The notes under the pieces: generated by a model
What the model saw: the letters and a program-made list of their open reading frames with translations, nothing else
Database searches by the model: none
Told to the model about the DNA's origin: nothing
Translations under genes and position numbers: made by a program
Shown: one piece after another, positions 35,080 to 48,378 of the stretch
Layout: every line of letters starts with the position of its first letter
Numbering within the stretch: the first letter of the stretch is position 1
Source of the DNA: Macrostomum hystrix
Lineage: Eukaryota > Platyhelminthes > Macrostomidae
DNA length: 64,000 nucleotides
NCBI GenBank assembly: GCA_950097015.1
Contig: CATNEN010000001.1
Span: 21,071,501-21,135,500, forward strand
Direction: 5' to 3'

Positions 35080-35745
35080 TCTCCCCTCCCCACCATTTCT
35101 CTCACCTCCCCACCATTTCTCTCCCCTCTCCACCATTTCTTCCATCTCCCCCATTTCTTCCCTCTCCCCCATTTCTTCCCTCTCCCCCATTTCTCTCCCC
35201 CCTCCAATATTTCTTCCCTCTCCCCCATTTCTTCCCTCTCCCCCATTTCTTCCCTCTTCCCCATTTCTTCCCCTTCTCCACCATTTGTCCCCCTCTCTAC
35301 CATTTCTTCCCCTTCTACATAATCTCTTCCCTCTCCCCCATCTCTCCCCCTCTCCATCATTTCTCTCCCCTCTCCACCATTTCCCTCCCCTCTCCACCAC
35401 TTCTCTCCCTTCTCCCCCATTTCTCTCCCCTCTCCACCATTTCTCTCCCCCCTCCACCATTTCTCTTCCCTCTTCCCCATTTCTTCCCCTTCTCCATCAT
35501 CTCTTCCCCCTCCCCCAATTTCTCTTCCCTCTCCCCCATTTCTTCCCCTTCTCCACCATTTGTCCCCCTCTCTACCATTTCTTCCCCTTCTCCACCATTT
35601 GTCCCCCTCTCCCCCATTTCTTCCCCTTCTCCATAATATCTTCCCTCTCCTTCATTTCTCCCCCTCTCCACCATTTCTCTCCCCTCTCCACCATTTCTCT
35701 CCCCTCTCCACCATTTCTCTCCCCTCTCCACCATGTCTCTCCCTT
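35080..35745. repeat. CT-rich minisatellite downstream of ULK4
   Basis: Units of 18-20 bp (CTCTCCACCATTTCTCTCCC and CTCTCCCCCATTTCTTCC) starting about 100 bases after the ULK4 stop. Probably within or just past its 3' UTR. Confidence 0.9.
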
Positions 35746-36779
35746 CCCAAACCTATCCGCAGTGACATTTTCAAAGCTCTCACAGTGTCACCGTGTATAG
35801 CACGTAACAAAATTCTTGTTATGCCCCTTTTATCACCGCTTTTTGTCTATCCTACAGATTAAAACATTCTTTTAATGGATGCTTAGAAAACATAAAAGTC
35901 TGCTTGATCAATTATTGTCGCAGCGATCAGATGAAGCTAGTGAATTGACAGTTTTGTGATTTGATTGATTTAATCTATTGATTTTCTATGGCCTTAATCT
36001 AATCCACACGATGGTGCACATGTTGATGTTCCGTTTATTTGCTGACTTTAACCTGCAGTCTCAGTTGTCTGTTAATTTTTGTGTTGAATTTAGTTAATTA
36101 ATTAATTAATTACTCACTGCTGGTCAGGTAGCCAGTAGGGTCACTAAATCTTCTTAGACATTTTTTCTATTGAAATGTTTGTTCATAGTCAAATCATAGC
36201 AGTCCTTTGCTTAACTATCAGACAAATCTAGTTATGATTGGACCCTCAGACGGCTAGGAGGCAATTCTGCCAATACCGTTGACTCCTGAGTACACAAACT
36301 CATAAGTTTTTTATAATTAGTTTTTATCTATATTTCTAGTGGCTTTGCTTCATTTGAATCAGTTTGAAATTGTGGATTTTCTACTGTGTTTTTTACGTAG
36401 AGCAATCCGTCCTGTATTTGTTTGAAAAATTGCAATCATTTGAAAAATCAATTGAAAATCATTCCCAACAGAAAGCTGTGTTGTTCACTTTTTGTCCCAT
36501 TTCTATTGTTCCGTCCTAAAATGCATGCTTTTGCTTTTTCTCTGTTCCAATTGGAGTTTTCTGCTATTTAAATTTACATTTGATAATACACCAGTTCAAT
36601 TTGTTAGGCATTAGTAACGAAACTTAAATATTACAATTGTATATAGTGGCCTTTTGTAAACATCTTTATACCTTTAGAAGTAACATTATTAACTTGTCAG
36701 TTGTCATTTGTTTGTTTATTTTTCCTAGGCATTACACGTCTGTTATGAATGACTTCATTCATTAGATTTAGAGTTAGAA
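35746..36779. other. Intergenic between ULK4 and FAM91A
   Basis: AT-rich without coding signal. At 36247-36305 there is a short minus-strand S2 fragment (GGCAATTCTGCC ... TGACTCCTGAG). Nothing else recognised. Confidence 0.4.
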
Positions 36780-37545
36780 TTTAAATTATCACAGTTTACC
36801 ATTGGATTATCATATTTAACCATTAAATTATCACAGTTTACCATTGAATTATTACAGTTTACCATTTGATTATCACAGTTAACCATTGGACTATCACAGT
36901 GGACCATTGGATTATCACAGTAAACCATTGGATTATCACAGTTAACCATTGGATTATCACAGTTAACCATTGGATTATCACAGTTAACCATTGGATTATC
37001 ACAGTGAAGCATTAGATTATCACAGTGTACCATTGGATTATCACAGTGAATCATTAGATTATCACAGTGAACGATTGGATTATCACAGGTAACCATTGGA
37101 TTATCACAGTTTACCATTGGATTATCACAGTGAACCATTAGATTATCACAGTGAACCATTAGATTATCACAGTTAACCATTGGATTATCACAGTGAATCA
37201 TTACATTATCACAGGGAACCATTGGATTATCACAGTTAACCATTGGATTATCACAGTGGACCATTGGATTATCACAGTTTACCATTGGATTATCACAGTT
37301 TACCATTGGATTATCACAGTGAACCATTGGATTATCACAGTTTACCATTGGATTATCACAGTTTAATATTGAATTATCACAGTGAACCATTGGATTATCA
37401 CAATGAATCATAAGATTATCACAGTGAATCATTAGAATATCACAGTTTACCATTGGATTATCATATTTAACCATTAAGTTATCACAGTTTACCATTGGAT
37501 TATCATATTTAACCATTAAGTTATCACAGTTTACCATTGGCTAAC
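36780..37545. repeat. Minisatellite, 21 bp unit, upstream of FAM91A
   Basis: About 36 copies of TTATCACAGTTTACCATTGG type units, ending about 120 bases before the FAM91A start codon. Period 21 leaves a 260-codon false ORF on the minus strand (MVNCDNP repeats). Confidence 0.95.
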
Positions 37546-37664
37546 ACAGTTTACTATACTTTTATTTTTCTTCAGTCACATCCTAACCGCAGTCGCAAAG
37601 ATAAGCAAGAAAGATCACTGAAATCGCTCTAAAAATCGCACAGCCAATCAGAGCGCAGCGCAGC

Positions 37665-40600
37665 ATGCGACCAGGCGAAGAATTGGAGAACTATCTTCGC
37701 CAGGGCTACACCTGGAATCGGTTGCCATCGTCTGTCAAGCAGCAGCTTGGTGGCGAACGCGAATTTGCTGGCGCAGTCTATCAGTTCGGATTGCGCAACC
37801 AGCTGAGGTTTGAGGAGCATCAGATTGGCGCCTACAGCAAGAAGCTTTTGAAGCGCTCGGAACGGCAGTACTTTGAGGATTTGGTGGCTTACAGTCGAGA
37901 GCACCTGCTGCTCTATCCCTATCACCTGCAGTCGAAGATTGCGCGGGGCCTTGGCGTCACTCCCTATCACTATTACACTGACATGGTCGAAGCCATCATG
38001 AACTTGGAGAGAAGCTACGACTGTCTGCCCAATTTCACAGCAGCCGACTGTGTCAGAATCCTTGGCATTGGTCGCAATCAGTACATCGAAGTCATGAACC
38101 AGACTAGGTCTAGCAGGCGAATCTTGGGACTAGAGATTCGCAAGAGGCGAGTTAGAGATTTCCTGCCGCAGCAGCCAGTTGAGGATGCGGTCATTCAGCC
38201 CTGGTGGCTGGTGCATGTGGGATACGTGCCCAGCGATGCCATTCAGGTGCGTTTGGGATCTGGGATTGGTGGAGGCTTACTGGGGATCTGGGATTGGTGG
38301 GGGCTTACTGGGATCTGGTATTGGTGGAGTCTAACTGGGATCTGGGATTGGTGGAGGCTTACTGGGTAGGATCTGGGATTGGTGGAGACTTACTGGGCAT
38401 CTGGGATTGGTGGTGGCTTACTGGGTGGGATCTGGTATTGGTGGAGACACAAGGGGGATCTGGGATTGGTGGAGGCTTACTGGGGATCTGGGATTGGTGG
38501 AGACACTAGGGGGATCTGGGATTGGTGGAGACACAAGGGGGATCTGGGATTGGTGGAGACACAAGGGGGATCTGGGATTGGTGGAGGCTTACTGGGGATC
38601 TGGGATTGGTGGAGGCACAAGGGGGATCTGGGATTGGTGGAGACACAAGGGGGATCTGAGATTGGTGGAGGCTTACTGGGGATCTGGGATTGGTGGAGGC
38701 ACAAGGGGGATCTGGGATTGGTGGAGACACAAGGGGGATCTGGGATTGGTGGAGGCTTACTGGGGATCTGGGATTGTTCGCAAACTCATAGACTTTGGAC
38801 TGATGCTCGGTCTCCCAGGTGTGCACTCCCAGTGAGCGTCGTCTCATTGACAGCCTCATCGACAAAAACGGCGGCCCTATAGTGGCTGGCTCTGTCGATT
38901 ATCACCTGCTGAAGTCGCTCTATTTGAAAGGATTCGTCTATTTGGACATTCCAATTGCTGATGAAGATTGCATTATTGTGCCCACATTGGAGGGCTTTGT
39001 TATGAATCGAGTTATCGGCGATTCATTTGAAAACCTGCTTTATAAGATCTTCATTTCAATTGACGAGCACACCAGTGTTGCTGAACTGGCTAGCGTGCTG
39101 CAGTCAGACCTCAATATGGTGAGCCTTGTTGGATGCTTGTCAATGCTCTAGTTGCTGCTGCTATGCACCACCTCATCCTCCTGCTGCTATGCACCACATC
39201 CTCTGCTTAAGCAACCACCTCATCCCCCTGCTGCTATGCACCACATCCTCTGCTTAAGCAACCACCTCATCCTTCTCTATTACACCCACCTCATTGTCTG
39301 AAGCACCCACCCCATCCTCCACCTAAACACCTACCCCATCCTCCACCTAAACACCCACCCCATCCTTCACCTAAACACCCACCCATCCTCCACCTAAACA
39401 CCCACCCCATCCTCCACCTAAACACCCACCCCATCCTCCACCTACTCTTAAACACCCACCTCATCCGTCCCACCTCACTCTAGGTGAAAACAGCCATCTC
39501 GCTTTTCTGCCGCCTGGGCTTCGCGTTCAAGAAGCCGTCGGCGAACGAATCCGCATCGTCTGCGGTAGCTTCGCCCTCAACGGCAGCCGGGCAGCAGGCC
39601 CAGTCAGCTGATCCGTTGGATCATCAGAGATCAGCCACTGGCGACGCTGTGCTGTGTTTAAACGGCCGGCATCCCAGTTGGGTTGGTGTACCCACAATGG
39701 CCAGGCCGCAACACAGCAATGGGCCATCTCTGTTGAATCCCACTGGTGCTTTGCCGGCATCTGCGCCGTCTGTGACTGCAGGCTCAGCCACAGTTACCGG
39801 ACATCCGCGTCTAGGCTCCATTGGCAGCGCCGGTGGCAGTTTAGAGTTGGATTCAACAGTCGCCGGAAATGAATCTTCGGCGTCCGTTGCCACGTGTCCT
39901 GGCAGGTTAAAGATTGCATTCCTGTTCGACTCCAGCCTCACGGCCTACCTGATGATGGGCAATCTGTCGCCCGGGCTGAAGAATCACGCTGTCACAATGT
40001 TCGAAGTTGGCAAACTCAGCGAGGAGAGCATGGACAATTTCTTAGCCGAATTGGACAAAGTTGAAGACATTGGCGAAGGCGAAGTAGCCAGATATTTTTG
40101 GCACGCTGTTAATCTGCGCGACACTATAGCCAGACTCAGGCATAATCCGAAGATTAACGGCGGATTAGGCCTGGATCTGTTGCGCACAGAGTCTCTGCTC
40201 AGCCTTGAGCAGGCTAGCCGGAGCCGGATCCTGGCCAAGAACTATGCCTTCCTGCTGTCTATGGCCCCAATCAGTCAGGAGGACCGCACTGTGATGATGT
40301 GCAATCCCCTACACCTGGGACCTCCTGTGCCAGAGGTGAACTCCATCTGGTTCAAGCTGTACCTGTACTGCCTGACTAGCTGCGGCCCGCCATCTCTGCT
40401 GCTGGCCAAGGGTACCCGGCTGAGCAAATTGCCTAAACAGTTGCGTCACTATCAAACTTTCCTTGTCACAGCTTGGGGTCACGATCCTAGCGAGACTCCG
40501 GCCAGTAATTTGTTGGCTACTGTCAACGATGCTCTGACCATTTCTGCGGTTCTGCTGCAAGGTGAGCTGGCCTGGATTTGGTTGTGCCGCGGAGTGGGGT

Positions 40601-41428
40601 GGGCAGAATTAGCTGTTATCGGATGGATGGTAATTAGGCTAATTAGGGTCATGAAAATGTAATGTACCGTATAGGACGCTAATTAAAGTGCTTTAAAGTA
40701 GTTAAGGTAATTACAATGGTAAAACTAAAATGCAAATGGGGCTAATTATTGCGATAAAACTCAAAGGGGAATGAGGCTAATAGAGTAATAAAACTGAATG
40801 GTGTACGAGGATAGTAAAATGAACGGAAATAGGAATGTGTGTTTTGTTGATCATAGTAATTAGAGGGACAAGTGGCTGTGGATAATTCAAGCATTCCAAA
40901 TTTCCCCAAATCCCATCTGCAGGCTACACCAGTGACTGCAAGCAGGTGAATGTACCATTCCCAACTCCTGTCACCGAACTGCCTGGCGACCAAGGCGCCC
41001 TGGTGAATCGCCTGTTCGCGGCTCTCGACCTGTCCTGCCAGTGCGGCTACATAACGTTGCTATGCGAACCGGCGCCTAGCAACGGTTGCACCCTGCTAGA
41101 TTTGCACTTTGGCATACCGCTATTTGACAGCGGCATCACCGCAGCCGTCTGCCAGGGCCTCATCGACCGCGAGCTGCTGTCTGAGCACAACAGGATGCCT
41201 CTGCTGCGCGCCAACAGAGCCCTCAGCCTGTCACTGTTGGATTTCATCGCTCAGTGGACTGGTTCCACCGCTCACCTCACAACAGGCGGTGCTGGTGGTA
41301 GGCACGGTGGCGGTGGTGGCAGTGGCCGCTCATCTGACGGAGCCGGCGCTGCCACACCGTTGCCAACTAGGAGTCTGCAGTTCTTCAACTCGCAATTGTC
41401 ATACGCTGGCGATTGTTGCTGCAATTAA
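37665..41428 (+). CDS. FAM91A1: FAM91A protein (golgin/WDR11-TBC1D23 trafficking factor)
   Basis: Four exons: 37665-38246, 38819-39118, 39484-40561, 40923-41428 (phases 0, 0, 1); 821 residues, close to the vertebrate length. Diagnostic blocks run in family order: YTWNRLP, YYT/LPNFTAADCVRILGIGRNQYI (in pieces), LEGFVMNRV, LLYKIFISIDEHTSVAELA, FCRLGFAFKK, IAFLFDSSLTAYLMMGNLSP, VTMFEVGKLSEESMD, SMAPISQE, WFKLYLY, GPPSLLLAKGTRL, WGHDPSETPASN, LHFGIPLFDSGI. The start lies 12 residues before YTWNRLP, matching the family N-terminus. FAM91A1 works with WDR11 and TBC1D23 in capturing endosome-derived vesicles at the trans-Golgi. A Gly/Ser-rich C-terminal linker and a Ser/Ala-rich insert after FAFKKP are local. 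Introns 1 and 2 carry minisatellites. Confidence 0.95.
38250..38785. repeat. Minisatellite, 28 bp unit, FAM91A intron 1
   Basis: About 19 copies with GGATCTGGGATTGGTGGAG followed by either GCTTACTGG or ACACAAGGG. The first unit begins within ten bases of the donor (38247). Confidence 0.95.
39165..39475. repeat. Short tandem repeats, FAM91A intron 2
   Basis: Two copies of a block near 70 bp (CTGCTGCTATGCACCACATC) followed by about seven 23-24 bp units (CACCCACCCCATCCTCCACC). The array runs to the acceptor at 39483. Confidence 0.85.
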
Positions 41429-41672
41429 CTTTCAGTTTCTCCCGTAATTTCTTGTGTTTATGTCACGGCTTGTGTCCTTTTTCTTCCTTACTGATAGTTC
41501 TTTGCGATTTGTGTACTTAAATGAATTCATTTACTTCGTTGAGATAGGCAATTGTTATTTATTTTGATGCACTTAGGAGTCATAGTTTCAGTTTGTTATT
41601 CTTTTTCTAGTTTTCGTTAATTCACTCATTTAAAATCCAGCTTTTCCTGAGTTGCACCGTGTTATACTACTA

Positions 41673-41678
41673 AATAAA
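41673..41678 (+). terminator. Poly(A) signal AATAAA, FAM91A
   Basis: Canonical hexamer about 245 bases after the FAM91A stop codon. Confidence 0.6.
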
Positions 41679-41696
41679 TCTCAAATTAATATGTTG

Positions 41697-41915
41697 CACC
41701 CACCTCACTCCCCTCCGCCACCCCGTGGCTGTCTATCCAGCGGGCACCCACCTCACTCCACTCCGCCACTCTGTCCCTAATTGTGCGCCCGCCACCCCGT
41801 GCCTGTCTCTCCGGCGTGCACCCACCTCACTCCACTCCGCCACTCTGTCCATAGTTGTGCGCCCGCCACCCCGTTCCTGTCTATCCGGCGTGCACCCACC
41901 TCAATCCACTCCGCC
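41697..41915. repeat. Tandem repeat, about 74 bp unit, three copies
   Basis: CACCTCACTCCACTCCGCCA, then GCGCCCGCCACCCCGTGCCT, repeated three times just after the FAM91A poly(A) signal. Confidence 0.85.
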
Positions 41916-42784
41916 ATTGTATTAATTCGCACAACCCTTATCTCGGTGTCAGAGCACTGCTGACTTTTTTACATGAAGTTATAATTTTGAAGTCATTATT
42001 CGATGTGATTGATTGTCACGCGTGCCCCATGTCAGAACTTCGGTTGTCCCCTGTGATTCTAGATAAATCCGCTACATGCAGTAGGCCAGTCTGTTTTTGC
42101 TTTCGTTTTTGCTTTTGATGCCGATTTAATTGAATTCAGTTCAACATTTCATACTTTGTTGTCGCTATTTTCTGCTGTACTTCAGATCTATCTAAATTTA
42201 TTTCAATGTGTTTTATCACATATTTGCCCAATCACAAGTTAATTTTTGTAGAAAAATATTAACAACTACAAACTCTAATTAGCATTCCTTCTACTACAAT
42301 TTGTTTTTTTCCAGTATTGCTTAAATATTCCTTCTAGTTTCATCTGTGCAGCCATTTCAATTGTATGTATGTCTCGTATGTTGTTTTGTTGATATCTGAA
42401 TCGGGAGTTAAAACAAATTACTTTCGCTGATCAAAAGGAAAAATACAGATTTTCAATTTTCTGTAAATTCATCATGAAGTTTATACTGCTACATTAGGAG
42501 TAGGCTTCATTGAATTTAAATTCCGAATTTTGTTGCTACAGTGTTTCGGTAAAAGAATTACGTCTTCTAAATTCCCATTATCAAGTCTGTATTCGATATT
42601 TTATAGACAGGTGTGGCTGGATTAGTGATTTTGAACAAATATATGTCTACTGTTATATCCAAGTTCTTCATGTCTTGGCCATTTCTTACTTCTATGAATT
42701 ATTTTTTAATTTCTATATTAGAGCTTTTCGGAGTGTCATTTTTAACAAAGCAGATATAATGCTACAACTAGCTAGGTTCATAGC
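41916..42784. other. AT-rich intergenic, no gene recognised
   Basis: An open frame from 42510 runs into the following array but its amino acid composition (Phe, Tyr, Ile rich, no domain) looks like chance AT-rich sequence. Confidence 0.35.
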
Positions 42785-43990
42785 AACAACCGCAGCAACA
42801 ACCGCAGCTAGAACTGCAGCTAGAACTGCAGCTAGAACTGCAGCTAGAACTGCAGCTAGAACTGCAGCTAGAACTGCAGCTAGAACTGCAGCTAGAACTG
42901 CAGCTAGAACTGCAGCTAGAACTGCAGCTAGAACTGCAGCTAGAACTGCAGCTAGAACTGCAGCTAGAACTGCAGCTAGAACTGCAGCTAGAACTGCAGC
43001 TAGAACTGCAGCTAGAACTGCAGCTAGAACTGCAGCTAGAACTGCAGCTAGAACTGCAGCTAGAACTGCAGCTAGAATTGCAGCTAGAATTGCAGCTAGA
43101 ACTGCAGCCAGAATCCCAGCGGGAACTGTAGCTAGAACTGCAGCTAGAACTGCAGCCGGAATTGCAGCTAGAATCGTAGCTAAAACCAATCTAGAATCGC
43201 AGCTAGAACTGCAGCTAGAATTGCAGCTAGAATCGCAGCTAGAACTGCAGCTAGAATCGTAGCTAGAACCAATCTAGAATCGCAGCTAGAATCAATCTAG
43301 AAACGCAGCTAGAACCGCAGCTAGAACCGCAGCTAGAACCGCGGCTAGAATCGCAGGTAGAACCGCAGCTAGAACCGCAGCTAGAATCACAGGTAGAATC
43401 GCAGCTAGAACCAATCCAGAACCGCAGTTAGAATCGCAGCTAGAACCAATCTAGAATCGCAGCTAGAACTGAAGCTAGAACTGCAGCTAGAATCGCAGCT
43501 AGAATCGCGGCTAGAATCGCAGCTAGAACCAATCTAGAATCGCAGCTAGAATCAATCTATAAACGCAGCTAGAACCGCAGCTAGAACCGCAGCTCGAATC
43601 GCAGGTAGAATCGCAGCTAGAACCGCAGCTGGAATCGCAGGTAGAATCGCAGCTAGAACTAATCCAGAACCGCAGTTAGAATCGCAGCTAGAACTGCAGC
43701 TAGAACCAATCTTGAAGCTAGAATCGCAGCTAGAATCGCAGCTAGGTCCAATCTTAAATTTAGAATCGCGGCTAGAATCGCAGCTAGAACCAATCTAGAA
43801 TCGCAGCTAGAACTGAAGCTAGAACTGCAGCTAGAATCGCAGCTAGAATCGCGGCTAGAATCGCAGCTAGAACCAATCTAGAACCGCAGCTAGAACCGCA
43901 GCTAGAATCGCAGCTAGAACCAATCTAGAACCGCAGCTAGAACCGCAGCTAGAACCGCGGCTAGAATCGCAGCTAGAACCTATCTAGAAT
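42785..43990. repeat. Minisatellite, 12 bp unit, upstream of the RING gene
   Basis: A uniform 5' part (42785-43070, GCAGCTAGAACT repeated about 24 times) and a diverged 3' part built from GCAGCTAGAATC, GCAGCTAGAACC and AATCTAGAA. It ends about 25 bases before a splice acceptor (44014-44015), so it probably lies in a 5' UTR intron of the RING gene. Confidence 0.95.
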
Positions 43991-44038
43991 CTATTTATAC
44001 TACTATTCGTTGCAGGTCGAGTAGTGCAGCCGCCAAAA

Positions 44039-47264
<3,226 letters not shown>

Positions 47265-47630
47265 CGAAGCTACTTTTAGTAGTATGAAAAACTCGAAGTT
47301 GTAAAATCTCAGTTCAGTGCGATTTCGTGCGATTGACTGATTCATTGAGGTCAGATTTGATACTCGTAGATAATTTACAATTTGACAGCTTAAAATCCTA
47401 ACATTTATTCAGCAAAAGTCCCAGTGATAAAAACTTTGTCCTTAAATTAAGTATTTTGCGGTTCCTGAGCTGTCTCTTGCTACCTTGCCGAGTTCGCCTT
47501 GCTAGAAATAATCTAGCGATTACTTTGTAGATTGTAATATATTTTAGGAATTTTTCGCTTTAAGAATCTTCGATTTTTGCTTTTCCCTATTTCTATAGAA
47601 AAAATACTCGAAACACGAGAATGTTACTAT

Positions 47631-47822
47631 TCAGCAATGTACTTCTTGTAAAAGTGCATAACTTATTAAAATCTAAACAAATGAAAAAATTAATAAACCA
47701 AAAATCTCTTTCTATGATGCGTAAGCGACAGCCGTTTTGTCATTTTTCAACGGTATTTGTAGCTTAGTGTTGAGAGCTATTCGGATTTCTAACTGAGCGG
47801 TCGGGAGTTCGAATCTAAGCCG
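47631..47822 (+). repeat. Direct repeat copy 1 with tRNA-like 3' part
   Basis: About 190 bases nearly identical to 48144-48335. The 3' part (TAGCTTAGTGTTGAGAGC ... GGGAGTTCGAATCT) has A- and B-box-like words, like a tRNA pseudogene or a short SINE. The AATAAA at 47692-47697 inside it may be the RING gene's poly(A) signal. Confidence 0.8.
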
Positions 47823-47829
47823 AATCTTT

Positions 47830-48140
47830 CTTCACATCTTCCCGACCCTCCTCTATCTACCCATCTTCCCCTTTCTCTCCATCTTCCCCATTCTCCCTAT
47901 CTTCCCCTTTCTCCCCATCTTCCCATTTCTCCCCATCTTCCCATTTCTCCCCATCTTCCCTTTCTCTCCATCTTCCCCTTTCTCCCCATCTTCCCATTTC
48001 TCCCCATCTTCCCTTTCTCTCCATCTTCCCCTTTCTCCCCATCTTCCCATTTCTCCCCATCTTTCCCTTTCTCCCCATCTTCCCCTTTCTCCCCATCTTC
48101 CCTTTCTCTCCATCTTTCCCTTTCTCACCATCTTACCCTT
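47830..48140. repeat. CT-rich minisatellite, 18 bp unit, between direct repeats
   Basis: About 17 copies of the same CTTCCCCTTTCTCCCCAT unit as in RING gene intron 2, placed exactly between the two direct repeat copies. Confidence 0.95.
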
Positions 48141-48143
48141 TTT

Positions 48144-48335
48144 TCAGCAATACACTTCTTCTTTAAGTGCATAACTTAAAAAAATCTAAACAAATGAAAA
48201 ATTTAATAAACCAAAAATCTCTTTCTATGATGCGTAAGCGACAGCTGTTTTGTCATTTTTCAACGGAATTTGTAGCTTAGTGTTGAGAGCTATTCGGATT
48301 TCTAACTGAGCGGTCGGGAGTTCAAATCTTAGCCA
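48144..48335 (+). repeat. Direct repeat copy 2 with tRNA-like 3' part
   Basis: Second copy of the 47631-47822 segment, offset about 513 bases, with a handful of substitutions. It ends about 40 bases before the NRDE2 exon. Confidence 0.8.
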
Positions 48336-48378
48336 TGAGAAACTGTACCTAAGTCTCGAAAACAAAACTGCATTGCAG

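Noticed and set aside
36755-37537. 260-codon minus-strand ORF with CDNPMVN repeats
   Set aside because: 21 bp minisatellite translated; no start context, domain or splice pattern.
42510-43262. 250-codon ORF ending in Ala-Arg-Thr repeats
   Set aside because: Chance AT-rich frame fused to the 12 bp GCAGCTAGAACT array.
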